Source of the DNA: Limanda limanda
Taxonomy: Eukaryota > Chordata > Actinopteri > Pleuronectiformes > Pleuronectidae
Direction: 5' to 3'
Assembly (NCBI RefSeq): GCF_963576545.1
Contig: NC_083639.1
Span: 25,018,118-25,082,117, forward strand
Length of the DNA: 64,000 bases
A program made the position numbers and the translations under genes. Under the pieces are notes generated by a model. That model made no database searches, was not told where the DNA came from, and worked only from the letters and a program-made list of their open reading frames with translations. Every line of letters begins with the position of its first letter. Position 1 is the first letter of the stretch. Below are positions 23,301-35,100 of the stretch, piece after piece.

Positions 23301-26300
23301 TTGACAGGATTTCCAGGCGTGCGGTCCGGGAGGGTTGGGTTGTATAATTTGGATGAATTTCCTGTGGTTTTGTTATTTTTATCTGGAGATTCTGTATCTT
23401 GGTCTTGTTTACGACGGAAGGTAGAATAGAGCAGGAGATTGAAGGGCAGATTTGGGTAGTGGCAGATATGAGGCCGGCTCTGTACCAGACTGTTGTGTTA
23501 AAGAAAGAAGTGAGATGGTAGACAACATTTTCCATTTACCAGTTAATGTTAAACCAAAGGAGATATGATGTTTAGATATTCAAGTTTCAATGATTGAACA
23601 TTGAAGAGAAGCAATTTAACAATCAGTAATAGATCAGTTTATTGACTAATCATCGTGTTTTAGTCAGTGCCTGTAATTTAAAGGATTAGCCCCTGTCATG
23701 TTTACACAAATTACATCAGAATGACCGTAAACAATCCGATCTGATCCCATGTCCATGCCCTGTGTCCCTGCAGACATACAACACAAATGCACAGGTGCCA
23801 GACAGCGCTGGCACAGCCACAGCCTACCTCTGTGGGGTGAAGGCCAACGAGGGAACAGTGGGCGTCAGTGCAGCTGCTGTCCGATCCCAGTGTAAGACGG
23901 CAAAGGGGAACGAGGTCACCTCCATCCTCAAATGGGCCAAAGATGCAGGTAATGTGATTTAAAACAGGCCTTTTTCACTTTCCTCGAAGAATTCTACCTT
24001 AAGTCAATGCTGCTTATTCAAGTTCTCAGCTGTTCATCCTTCTAACCCAATCCATACTAGAGCTGTTTGGGACATTTATCCGACCAAAAAGTGGATTTTC
24101 GACTAGTCTACCAATCATTTCTATTAAGTTTCACAAGGTTTTCACACGTGGGTTTTAGGGACTCTAGTTTTAATAAGAAGTTAAATGCTGCATCCATAGT
24201 GCCAGACAAAAACATAAATTGTTTCAGACATTTGATTTTGTCTGAGTACGAGCATTTACCTTTCAAGGATGCATCAGTGTTATGTCATCTGTTGAACGCT
24301 TTTAATACTAGAGCTGTTTGGGACATTTATCCGACCAAAAAGTGGATTTTCGACTAGTCTACCAATCATTTCTATTAAGTTACACAAGGTTTTCACGCAT
24401 GGGTTTGACGGACTCTAGTTTCAATAAGAAGTTAAATGCTGCATCCATAGTGCCAGACAAAAACATAAATTGTTTCAGACATTTGATTTTGTCTGAGTAC
24501 GAGCATTTACCTTTCAAGGATGCATCAGTGTTATGTCATCTGTTGAACGCTTTAAAGACCAAAGGAGAAAGGCAGAAGAGGAAACAAGATGTGAAAGGAA
24601 TTTGAACCTTGGATTTTTTAGAGAGCAGCGGTAGTGATTGGGGTTGGGGGAGGGTCCTGGTGTGTGTGTGTGTGTGTGTGAAAGAGTGATAGGGAAAGAG
24701 TGTGTGTGTGGGATCAGAGGTCACCGATAATAAGAAATCCAATCATTCCTCAGGGGACATGGCAGGCAGCAGCTGACCTCCTGCACAAAGCAAAGAGAAA
24801 TGTGTTTTTCATCAGGTCATTTTACAAGACCCGTCCCGTTCTTGCTTTACCAGTCATTTGTTTTTTAACCTTTTACACCCAGAAGAGTAACTAGAGTCCG
24901 GCATAAATCATTGTTATGCCAGCTATACATACCTCCAACCATTGATCATTGGTGGACATTAGGGCCTGGTGATGTGTCTTCAAATCAATATCACTATTAT
25001 TTCAAAAGACACCTCGATTATGGTTAATTAATGTTTTTTTTTATGCGATATTCAATAATTTTCAGTTAATTTCAGAGCCCTACACAGCAAAAACGGGAGT
25101 GTTAATTCAACTCACAGAGTGTTAAATTTAACACTTTTTCTGAGTTTATATAATCCTCACGGATTCTGAGTTAAAATTACACTTTGAAAAGTGTTAATAT
25201 TTTAACTCTTTAACAGTGATAAATATTTGACACTAAAATCATGTTATTTCATTTCACTATGAGAGTTAATTTTTAACATACATAGTGTTATTTTATGACT
25301 CATTAAAGTGTATTTTTAACACTAAAACGAGACCGAGGGTCAGTCTCACACCTGTCTTGATAAAGAGAGCCGAGGGATTTTGTTATGGTTCATTGGGTGC
25401 AGAGATTTGTGGTGAAGCTCCTCCCATAATTTATGATCAACTCCACCTGAAGTGAATCTAACTCAGTCACAGGTGTTAACATTTAACTCGCTTGATTGAC
25501 AACACTCGCAGAGCTTTTTTAACACTAGTGGTGTTAAAACAACTCCAAAATCAACACCCACCAACTCAAAAATATTAACACTGAAAAAACAACACTACAG
25601 ATTTTGCTGTGTAGTCAACATAACATTTTCTTTATGGCCAGGGTTGATTGATATCAGCAATACTTGGGGGACCTATTGAAAAACAATTTGTAATGTAATG
25701 GTTTTTTTTAATAGTAGTTGAGTTGAGCTCTCTAAGATATTTTTCCTGTTTTACGACGACCTCTACATGATTAAAGGATAAGTGCCGCCTCTGTCTCGAT
25801 GATAATTGATTCCTATATCTGCCTGTGAAGTGATTCCCAGAAAAGGAATTTTGTGTCTAGAATTGTCAATAAAATGATTGTGAATTTCCAGAACCTCTGC
25901 TTTTGTCAGAAAATGACGGCCGCATGTGATTGTGTCAAATGCAGGCAAGTCAGTGGGAATTGTGACCACGACGCGGGTCAACCACGCAACTCCCAGTGCA
26001 GCTTACGCCCACAGTGTGGACAGAGACTGGTACTCGGACAACGAGATGCCAGAGGAGGCGCTGCAGTCCGGCTGCAAGGACATCGCCAGGCAGCTCTTCG
26101 AAAACATTCCCAACATTGATGTGAGTGACAAGCATTGATTCTGACCAGAGCTGAAACAATTAGTGGATGAATACATTTGTCAAAAATCTACTTTTTGATG
26201 AATTATCAGTAACTTTTGTCAATTTTCAAGCAAAATAAAATAAAAACATTGTTCTTTGGATGTTTTTTGCCATGCTGGTGTCATGGCTTTCAGCTTTATG

Positions 26301-29300
26301 GCTATTCTGGTCTATCACTCAGATTAAGATAAGTATTGGATGGATTGCAATGGATTGAAATGTTCCCAGGCATTCATCCAAACATCCAAGAAATTAAACC
26401 CAAAAATGACTCTAGTGATCCCCTGATTTGTCCTCTAGCACCACCAGCATTAGCAACTAACATTCATGCAAGTAGATTTATTGCGAAATATCTGAAAGAA
26501 AAAACAATTCCATGGATAGAGATTAAATCATGGTGCCCTCAGAATAAACTGTAATCACTTCCTCCAGAGCCTCCATCAGGTCATAATGTTAATTGTATAA
26601 CTTTGTTTTTGATTTATTTCTTGCAAAATGGATGACATGCTCTTTGGTCTCAGCTGGACATTGTGTTTATCATCTGTTTACATACTAGCATTCCTACATA
26701 GGGTGGAGAATGTGCGTTTTGCTGGAAGTACTTCTGTGTCTAAATAGCCCCGAAAAATCCTGATCATGGTGTAAGTTGTTCGGCTAAAGCTTTTTAAGTG
26801 TTGGTCTTACAAAATAAGAAAGTTGATCTTACACAACTGTGAGGCTTTTTCTATATTGTTTTGGCAATTTATGGACAAAGCAATTAATATAATAATCAAG
26901 AAAGTAATTGTCAAGTGAACTGAATAGCTCTCTGAATTTTAGGTGGCATTAGGATTATGTGGGTTCCATTTGGGCTAAAACAAACTTGAACATTTAATTG
27001 TCAGATGCTTTTGTACTGAAACAAACCAAATGGTGATCCTGGCACTTTTACAACAGCAAATGTTCTCTGTGCATGTGGTCATTTGATCCTAAATGGCTGC
27101 GATTGAGATTTTAATTGTGTCTTCTCTTCTGATCCTTTCAGGTCATTATGGGTGGAGGCAGGAAGTACATGTTCCCCAAAAACCAGTCCGATGTGGAGTA
27201 CCCCAGCATGGGGAAGCACAGCGGCACGCGCAAAGACGGCAGAAACCTGGTCCAGGAGTGGATCGACAAAACGAAGGATAAAGTAAAATTCTCCTCCTCT
27301 TCCCTCTGTTTGCTCCTCTCTTCTCTCTGCTCCCTCTTTTATCTTCCAAATTACATTTGCATATTTTGAAGTTCAAAGTGACTGTGCTCACACTGTGCTG
27401 TACGTTTGTCTTTTTTTTATATATGCAGAAAGGCCATTATGTATGGAACAAGACTCAGCTCTTATCACTGAACCCTACCAACGTGGACTACTTATTGGGT
27501 GAGTTTTCAGCCTTAGTGTCATTATGAAGCTCTCATTGAAGTGTAAATGAAGAGCCATGCTGTACGTGCATGAATTTGCTGGGGGCTTATTTTCTGCTTG
27601 TAATATCCTACTTCTCCTTGAACTGGTATTCCAGGTCTCTTTGAACCTGGAGATCTGCCCTTTGACCTGGAGAGGAACACAGAGACTGATCCTTCACTGA
27701 CAGAGATGGTGGAGGTGGCCATCAAGATCCTGAAGAAGAACCCCAGTGGATTTTACCTGCTTGTAGAAGGTGAATTATTTTACCTTTGTTGTACTGAAAA
27801 TAATTTTTTGTGTACTGTTTCAAAGTTTGTCTATCCTGGGTAGAACTGCCTGTTAAGATCAAAAGGCATCCGTGGTTCTGGATTCGGTTGTACACACAAA
27901 AAGCATTGGAGGTAATTTTGTGAAAAATGACACAAAGAGAGCTTGAAGACTATTGTTTACTTCCACACCTTTAAAGTCGCAGCAAAATGTTCAAAGCTCA
28001 TTAGATTGTCCGAAAATAGAAGCTGTTTCTCAATTCAGGGGCCACATCCTTAGGAGGCCGAAGAGCGATGGCGCCTTCCTCCCAATGCGGCTCAGAAATA
28101 TAAAATACAAAAGATAATGGCCAAAAAGAGGATCCGGTTGATCCTCCTCGGGTCAACCTATCACAGGTTTGATTACTTGATGGTGAGTGCAGCAGCTCAA
28201 CTTGGCAAACGAGCAGGTGGCACAAACAGGAAATCCTTGGCACATAGTTTCCTTTCAGTTGGCCTTGCAACCGCAGTCTATGAGCCACCTTCAGTGACCA
28301 CATTGACCAAGTCACCCAAATGAGGTGGCTCCTAATTGTGGACACAGCTGTTGTCAGAAGCAGACTGCTCTGAATCCAGCTGCAGAGGTTGATAAACTCT
28401 CTGAATTTACACTGTTAGAAAGGTGCTCAAGTTGGCACTTAGCTTATATGTGGAGCCTCTCTATTTGACAGAACATATCTGCACATTGGCTCGTCTCACC
28501 TATTCCTTGTTGTATGTTTTCAAAATATCTCAGCAAAAAAACGTCAGAGTGCATTCTTGCAGAGATACATTTGTAACTCCCTTTACTTGCTACGTGTTTG
28601 GCTTCCTATCTCAACCTTGAGTCCCACGGATATTGCCAAGGCAAAAGGAAACTCAGGTCAAGGGAAAACTATGCAAATAAAGGGAAATGGAATAAAACAA
28701 AATAAGACAAACAGAACCCTAATCCTTCCTGGGCCACATATGAAGGACCTCCTACTCAGCTGATGTCCTCTGAGCCGCTGCAGTTTAGAAGATAGAAGAA
28801 GATACACTTTTATTAATCCCACACACATGCACAAACATGCAAAGACACACTCATGCATTGGGGAAATTAGTCCTCTGCATTTCACCCATCTGGTGCAGGA
28901 CACACTGCAGAGCAGAGCAGTGGGCTGCCAGGTACGGCGTCCGGGGAGCAGATGTTGGGGGAGTAAGGTGCCTTGCTCAGGGGCACTAGACAGGGTAGGG
29001 AGAAGAGTCCTTTTGAACTTTGGACAGGTCCAGGTTCGTTACACCATCCAGGCAAGTTTCCGCTGAAACTCCGAGGAGACGAACCGTGGAGTCGAACCAG
29101 CATCGAACCAGAGACCCCTTCTCTGCCAGTAGTCCAAGTTTTCTGCCACTAGTCCACCGCCTCTCCTGAGTCCTTAGTTTCACTAAGAATCAAACAGATT
29201 TTCTCTCCTCTCATTGATTTGTTTGTGACCCCCGCCCCGATATCAACACTGATCACCACAGAATGAGCGATACTTTCCTTACATTGATCAAATCTTCCCT

Positions 29301-31253
29301 CAAACAGAGACACACACATCAGACACACTTGTGTACTCAGACTGGGTAAAAACAACATAACTTAATCTTTGTGAACAGAAATGATGAACGTGTTTATTTT
29401 GCATAATCACAAGATGCATGTGGGGCCAAGGGAAAGCTGCAGGACGGGAGAGGAAAATCAACTATCAACTATGCAAACAAGTAAATGTGATAGTTTGTGG
29501 TATAAATATAGTTTAAGTAAGTGTAATTTTGCTGTTGATAAGCCTCTGTACTTGGCAAACACCTGCAAGTATGACAGCAAGTGTTAGGCTACTGGCTTAA
29601 GACGTCAGTTTGTTTTTAATATGGACAAACTGTGGCTTTGTAAAACCATCAGTCTAATATTGATGCATACTTACCCAGTGATTAGCAAGTATCGTGGGGA
29701 AGAGAACATAACACGGCCTCTTTGAGTGTCCATTACTTTTCATTCTTCACACAACCACTTTGGCCGTCTCACACTTCCAGACCCATTGGACGGTTTGTTG
29801 CACTGAGCCTCTCTCAGTCAAACAGCTCAAGACAGCTAAAGTTAATTTAAAAGCACACAATGACTTCAGGTGTTTCCTCCTCTTGCAGGCGGCCGTATTG
29901 ACCATGGACACCATGAGGGAAAGGCCAAGCACGCTCTGCATGAAGCTGTGGAAATGGACCGGGCCATCGGCCAGGCAGGCCTCATGACAAGCATCCACAA
30001 CACAATGACCATAGTTACCGCCGACCATTCGCACATGTTCAACTTCGGAGGCTACACATCCAGAGGAAACACAATATTTGGTATGTAATCACAATTCAGT
30101 GCTATTTATTTCTATTTATTCTACATTGTTGTACCATATGACTCATAGTGATGCAAAATTACGGCCTAGTGAAAATGCTTAATGCCCCTTCTCTGTCCGC
30201 AGGTCTGGCCCCCATGATGAGTGATGTGGACCAGAAGCCCTTCACCGCCATTTTATATGGGAACGGACCAGGTTACAAAATGGTCAGTGGTTCGAGGGAG
30301 AACGTTTCCACTATTGATTACGGTAAGTGAAATCATGTAGCCGCCAGACTGGTGTAAAACTTTTTAGGAAAGATAATATATTTAAAGACACCACAGCAGG
30401 GTTGTGATTGTGTCTCAGGGGTTAGAGCGGTTGTCCTATAACCAGAAGGTCAGCGGCCCGATCCCAGTCTTCATATCGATCCCCATACACATGAACCGAT
30501 TGTGAGGTGAACCGAGGTGTGAGCTGTCACTTGAGATCGGATTCCTCAGGATAGATGTTTGTTTATTTTATTCTATTGTATTGTGTTTTATTGTATTCAA
30601 ATATACCGGCTGCTATGACGACTTAATTTCCCTTCGGGGATGAATAAAGTAATCTATCTATCTATCTATATTGACGCTAACGCAGCAAAGTAGAAATAAA
30701 ATACTACAGAATGATTAATTACAGGAGTTGTCATGGTCACAAGTGATTTCAGTACGTTTCTTGCTTCATAAAACATTTGAAAAAAGCCAATTTTATTTGA
30801 GTATTTTGAAACCATCATTTGTTTTTGTCCATGTTTGCTCATTAGTCATCTTTTCATCTTTTCATCATGGTTGATCCTCTTGAAGTTACTAGAGGCCCAA
30901 ACCTCCACAGGTGCTTTTATCCCCCCATCATGTATCCATCAAAAATAAATATTAACATTTATCTCCGTGTTGTGTTCCTTACAGAGGAAAACAACTACCA
31001 GGCCCAGGCAGCTGTACCTCTCAGCATGGAGACTCACGGAGGAGAGGATGTTGCTGTGTTTGCCAAAGGTCCCCTCGCTCACCTGCTCCATGGGGTCCAC
31101 GAGCAGAACTACATCCCCCACGTGATGGCTTACGCCGCCTGCATCGGCCAGAACAGGGATCACTGTATGCCCTCCAGCGGGACGGCCCCCCCTCTGCACC
31201 CGGCCCTGTGGAGCATCGCAGCCCTTCTCACAGCTGCCCGACTTCTCTGCTGA
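17368..31253 (+). CDS. alpl: Tissue-nonspecific alkaline phosphatase, complete gene (11 coding exons, 528 aa)
   Basis: Coding exons are 17368-17440, 20099-20218, 21310-21425, 23774-23948, 25945-26120, 27142-27282, 27429-27498, 27635-27769, 29889-30080, 30203-30322 and 30985-31253, all with GT-AG introns and matching phases. The product hydrolyses phosphomonoesters such as pyrophosphate, pyridoxal phosphate and phosphoethanolamine at the outer cell surface, supporting bone mineralisation. Visible features: signal peptide (residues 1 to about 19); metal ligand Asp64 in FLGDGMG; nucleophile Ser114 in PDSAGTAT; Zn ligands in [10 protein letters not shown] (Asp340, His344), TADHSH (Asp381, His382) and ETHGGED (His457); C-terminal hydrophobic tail (about 507-528) typical of a GPI-attachment signal. 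Blocks such as [14 protein letters not shown] and FGGYT are nearly identical to mammalian ALPL (524 aa) rather than the intestinal paralogues. Introns 1-3 are swollen by transposons. The frame is intact with no missing catalytic residue. Confidence 0.97.
17790..18733 (+). mobile_element. Nested non-autonomous hAT element, copy 1
   Basis: It begins CAGTGGTGTATAAAGTACTT and ends GTTACTTCCCACCACTG, with flanks CTTAAAAC (17782-17789) and CCTAAAAC (18734-18741) that match at 7 of 8 bases, an hAT-type target duplication. The interior has repeated AGTACT/AAGTATC motifs characteristic of a very abundant fish hAT family. The junctions with the outer element are the same in the copy at 42,930-44,521, so insertion preceded amplification of the composite. 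Confidence 0.75.
18795..18862 (+). repeat. ATCT / ATGT microsatellite
   Basis: Runs of TATC and then GTAT/ATGT tetranucleotides lie inside the outer hAT-like element, and a matching but divergent tract is present in the inverted copy near 42,815-42,870. Confidence 0.7.
21717..22160 (+). repeat. Degraded DNA element with 'GGGGCCTGTACTACGAAG' end
   Basis: The left end GGGGCCTGTACTACGAAG is typical of an abundant fish repeat, and the 'ttaaccccagtaggat...aacccagggttcaacctgaagttacctggttaaccac' block near 22,060-22,140 is its usual right part. The expected inverted right terminus is lost. It lies in alpl between coding exons 3 and 4. Confidence 0.4.
22161..23773. other. alpl intron, nothing further recognised
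   Basis: Intron sequence before coding exon 4. I see no exon, RNA or clear repeat boundary here. Confidence 0.5.
24056..24556 (+). repeat. Tandem duplication, 251-bp unit x 2
   Basis: ACTAGAGCTGTTTGGGACAT begins at 24056 and again at 24307, and the two units agree almost throughout, ending near TGTTGAACGCTTT in both. A short open frame runs through each unit but without protein-family resemblance. A recent local duplication in an alpl intron is the simplest reading. Confidence 0.85.
24660..24715 (+). repeat. GT microsatellite (interrupted)
   Basis: A (TG)n run of about 20 bases with a second shorter run after a GAAAGAGTG interruption. Confidence 0.8.
25083..25611. mobile_element. TA-flanked non-autonomous element rich in TTAACACT/AGTGTTAA
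   Basis: The ends CACAGCAAAAACGGGAGTG and ATTTTGCTGTG are inverted and the element is flanked by TA on both sides (25081-25082, 25612-25613), as for Tc1/mariner-type insertions. The interior contains many copies of the 8-mers AGTGTTAA and TTAACACT (and near-copies) on both strands. No transposase. It lies in the alpl intron before coding exon 5. Confidence 0.6.
26330..26480 (+). repeat. Interspersed repeat fragment in alpl intron
   Basis: The stretch with GGATTGCAATGGATTGAAATG, GGCATTCATCCAAA, AGTGATCCCCTGATTTGTCCTCTAGCACCA matches a block common in fish repetitive DNA. Ends are unclear. Confidence 0.4.
28019..28353. mobile_element. Probable degraded DNA element with imperfect inverted ends
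   Basis: The left part AAGCTGTTTCTCAATTCAGG and the reverse complement of the right part (ACAGCTGTGTCCACAATTAG) are similar for about 28 bases. No clear target duplication. It lies in the alpl intron after coding exon 8. Confidence 0.4.
28790..29165 (-). repeat. LINE 3'-tail type repeat
   Basis: AGATACACTTTTATTAATCCCA, then GGGGAAATTAGTCCTCTGCATTTCACCCATC and TGCAGAGCAGAGCAGTGGGCTGCC are blocks that recur widely in percomorph genomes as LINE-associated 3' sequence read in reverse. No coding remnant is seen. It is in the same alpl intron. Confidence 0.45.
30395..30668 (+). repeat. tRNA-derived SINE with LINE-type tail
   Basis: The head GGGGTTAGAGCGGTTGTCCTATAACC...GGTCAGCGGCCCGATCCC resembles a tRNA with A- and B-box positions. 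The tail ATTTCCCTTCGGGGATGAATAAAGTAATCTATCTATCT is a LINE-type 3' end with an ATCT repeat. It lies in the alpl intron between the last two coding exons. Confidence 0.55.
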
Positions 31254-31443
31254 CTTACCTCCGACAACGACACATTTTGAAGGACAAATTTGACACTGAA
31301 TCCAGAAGCAACTGAATGTATAGTTAGCGAAACAGTAAAAAATAAATAAAAATAAGGATGTGTCCAACCCTGTGCATAGAGAAAGCACTGAAAACCTCAC
31401 ATACCGTTGTGTCCAGTAATGGAAGTTGTAAACTCTCTTGACC

Positions 31444-31449
31444 AATAAA
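31444..31449 (+). terminator. alpl: alpl polyadenylation signal
   Basis: AATAAA lies 190 bases after the stop codon and is followed within about 20 bases by a T/GT-rich stretch. A second AATAAA-type cluster near 31,340-31,355 could be an alternative. Confidence 0.6.
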
Positions 31450-31487
31450 AATTTGTTTTTTTGATAATTGTGTCAGTTTTATTGCAA

Positions 31488-31662
31488 CATTACATTACAT
31501 TACATTTAGCTTAAGCTTTTATCCAAAGCGACTTACAATAAGTGCATTCAACCTCGAGGGTACAAACCCGGAACAACAAGAATCAGGGAAAGTACAATTT
31601 CTTCAAAAATAAAGCAAAACTACAGAGTGCTATAAGTAAGGGCTATTTAAGTGCCACATTAA
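31488..31662 (+). repeat. SINE-core-like repeat (copy 2)
   Basis: ATTACATTACATT followed by TTTTATCCAAAGCGACTTACAA and then ACAAACCCGGAACAACAAGAATCAGG is a well-known fish repeat block. It abuts the TTAA-flanked element that follows. Confidence 0.5.
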
Positions 31663-32152
31663 AGGGACTCTTACCTTTGTTGCATTTGAGAATTACAGCA
31701 CATTCAAATCATCCCGCCTTCCTCCAATGCCCCACCCCCTCGTTCCCATCCGCTGTGTTTTAAACTTTTGTTTTTCCCCTTGGGAGCGGCTGTTTCAGTA
31801 CGCCGTGGACCACTTTGGTCTGCCATCGTCAGTCGCTACGGTCGCTACGGTCGCTACTCGCTACTGTCTGCCGTGGAATCAAAACAAACCCTATAGTTGA
31901 GGACGCGCCTTGATGACGGGGGCCCGAATGCTGTTTCCATGCAGCAAACAGACAGGTCTGTCGGCCAATAAGGTCCTTCGGTCCGAAGAATTTTATTGGT
32001 TGAAGTTTTCACTAAATATTACGAGAGTGAAATAATTGTTTGTTTTAACTCCTGGTGGGTCTGTCTTGCATTTTAGAGTGTCGTTACCTTATTAATACCA
32101 ATTTAACCTTATCCACAAAAAGTGTAAAAATGCAACAAAGGTAAGAGTCCCT
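31663..32152. mobile_element. TTAA-flanked non-autonomous DNA element with perfect 24-25 bp inverted ends
   Basis: The left end AGGGACTCTTACCTTTGTTG (continuing CATTT) is exactly inverted at the right end, and TTAA flanks both sides (31659-31662, 32153-32156), which suggests piggyBac-type mobilisation. The interior includes a triplicated GTCGCTACG-type motif near 31,830-31,860. No ORF. Confidence 0.75.
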
Positions 32153-32156
32153 TTAA

Positions 32157-35100
32157 TGCTTGAAATTTTTCATTTTCTCATTTCCTAAATACGCTTTCTC
32201 CTAAATTGTCATAATTAGATGGAAATGTTATTGCATTTAAAATAGTTGAGTCAAATTGGTCGACATTTAACAGTTTTTATAAAGCAAAGACTTGAAATAA
32301 CTGTGAATAGAAAAAGGGAAATCACTCTGCAGACAACACAAGGTCAAAATCCTACTTGTGTGTTCTTTCTTTTTTGCTGTAAATGTCACAAATTCACTGT
32401 TCAACACACGTCTGCAGCAAAATAACCTGATGTAACAGTGAGTATCTTCTTTTGTTTTATGTCCCACATGTTGTATGTTGTACTCTTCCATCCAGTTCGT
32501 GGCCTGTGTGGAATGTGAATGGACTGGAGCCTCTCATTCTGTGGCATCACGTGCTCACTGGGAAAACAGAGGACTCCTGTTGGCTGAAGCATGAAAAGGG
32601 GGAGGTTTAGTGCTCAATGTGTATGAAATGAACTTCTCATGCAGTCTCCACTATTCCCTCGGTGTCACCACACATAATGGCTGCTTGGAATCCACCGAAA
32701 GCCTCAGGGGCCACTTTGTAAACTTGCTTTCCCAATTTTTCTTATGCTTCCTGGCAGCTATACAAATCCTTACCCTGTAATCCGGTGTTATCTTTTGTAT
32801 TCTATATTTAGAGATATGCGATGATGGGTATCAGGTTTTACATAATGAATATTCAAGTGGGTTTTCAACTCCCAACTTCATCTTCCTCCTCAGATGTATT
32901 TCTACATGACTCACGGTCATGAAAATCTCAGAATAATGAAAACCTTTTGTTTTTTTAAAATGATGAAAGATTTGATGAAACTAGAGAAAGACTTTGTTTG
33001 TTGTTTAAATTCATCAATGACGAGGGAAAGTAATTAAAGGCAACAAACATTCACCGTGAGGAAGAAACAATCAACCAATCAGAGCTGAATAGGTGGTGGT
33101 AGTTTCTCTATAGACAAATTGCATATGGAAGTGTTGAAATAAGGCCAGTTTTCCAACTTACTGATACATAAGAGTGGGAAATATTCTTCTTTAAATCCAT
33201 GAAGTTGCATTTTGCCAAACAGATTTTTTTGTGATCTAGAAATATTATATAGAATAACATAATATTTTAATATACGTAGAACAGTATTATCTCTGTCCAT
33301 GCCAAACTTCAAGATACATAATTTGCTCGACATATGTATCAGTTGCTCATCTGTGACAGAGCGATCACTGAAAAATGCTTTTGCCGAAAATTCTGATCTT
33401 GATTGACTCGATTGATTGAAATTTCTGACTGTCATCAAATCATCCCTCAAGTCTCTCATCAAACCTCAATCTCTCTGACCAGCAGCTCAGTCATTTCCAT
33501 TTCACTCTCTCTCTCTCTCTCCCTCCCTTCAATTTGGTGCCTTTAACACTGATTAGTGATTCTATATCAATCAATCTATCCACCTTTATATTAAGGACCC
33601 TCTCTCGAATCTGTGTCGTGATCTGCAGCCCTTTGAGGCGCTGTGGGCCCGGCTGAATAATTGAAAAAGAAAAGGAGTGTGCTGAGATTGCAGGGCCTGA
33701 GACAGATCAAACTAAGAAAGCAACGTAGGCCTGACAGCTGTGATTCTGCTGTATAAAAGGAGCACTGAGGCTGCAAGAAGATGCTAATTCTCCCCTTTTC
33801 AAAGCAGAGATCCTTCCCTGGGCAGAAAGTCATTGACCCCCTTCGCTTGGGTGATCAGCATTCACACGTTTAACCTCGATACCATGACTGTACGGCGGTT
33901 TTAATGAAACAAGATATTTCATGTGCGAGCTGGAACAAGGTTTCCAAAGGTTCATGGTGTCCATACATACATTTCTAACGCTGCAGAGAGCAAAACATCA
34001 ATTATAAATTGCATTCTGATACACTGACATGTAGGCGACCTCATACAGTTTGCTCTTCTTCGCGTTCAGGACAGAAAACAAACAGAGGTTTGTGTGTTTA
34101 ATCAGAACCAAGCAAGGAACTTTAACCACTGATCCACAACACGAGTCACTATGTTTACTTAGGTTTCTTATTTAGTATTTAAAGTTAAATAACCTCATAT
34201 CTCAATGTCATTTGGATTAAATGTTTTATATTCAAAATAATTTACCTCCAGCTATTACACTTTCTATTTCTTTGGATTCAATGTTGAGTTATCTTGTCAT
34301 TCCCCTTGCATATTTCTGAACCTGTTCATAATCTCAATAATCTCTTATTGTCTCCAACTGGGAAGATTTAAACATGTCCTAATCGCCTTGCTCTACACCC
34401 CCCAGCCCCCATCACCCCTCTGGGGGCAGCTAGCATGAGGGTTAATCCCTCTGCAGACAGGTAGGGCAGAGAGAATCAAGACATGGCCCTGACTTCAGCA
34501 CATATTTCCATTTGGCTTCTCAAATTCTTGTCCGTGCAGCCTTAAAAATCATGAATATAATAACTGAAAGTGCCCAGAGGAAATGTGCAGGGGCTTAAGT
34601 CTATAGGAGCCGAATGAATCTGAGAATGAGACCAGCTATTAGCTGTTTTCAGACATGACCTGCGGGTAGAATCCGGAGAATAAGTTTGCCTTTTAAACAT
34701 GCACAACACAGCGGGGGGGTTCACAACAGCATCAAATCCACGTTCTTCAGGCGAGAGGCGGAGCAGCCGGGCGCAGCAGACAGAGACAGGAAGTGATGCA
34801 TTAACTCTGTTGCGTTGATGAAGTGATCACGTCCACACCAGTCGGTTTGTCAGCTCTCACCACAAAACTCTCCTGACATCATCGTCAGTGTCTCCAACGT
34901 GTGGGTCGAAGATTGTTCACCCGTAGTAAGTTGTTCATTCGCTCGTTTTTAATCCATCGAATTGTCCTGGATTTCTACGGACTTTATATTGAACAGGTCA
35001 GACGGAGAAAGTCTGGGGTTCTGTGAATATCTGAAAGCAGCTATAGTGTCCAATTATTAGAGGAAATAAATCAAACTTTTATTTAACTTAACACAAGATC

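Noticed and set aside
24067..24605. Two near-identical 95-codon ORFs as a possible duplicated gene
   Set aside because: They follow from the 251-bp tandem duplication, lie inside an alpl intron and show no protein-family features.
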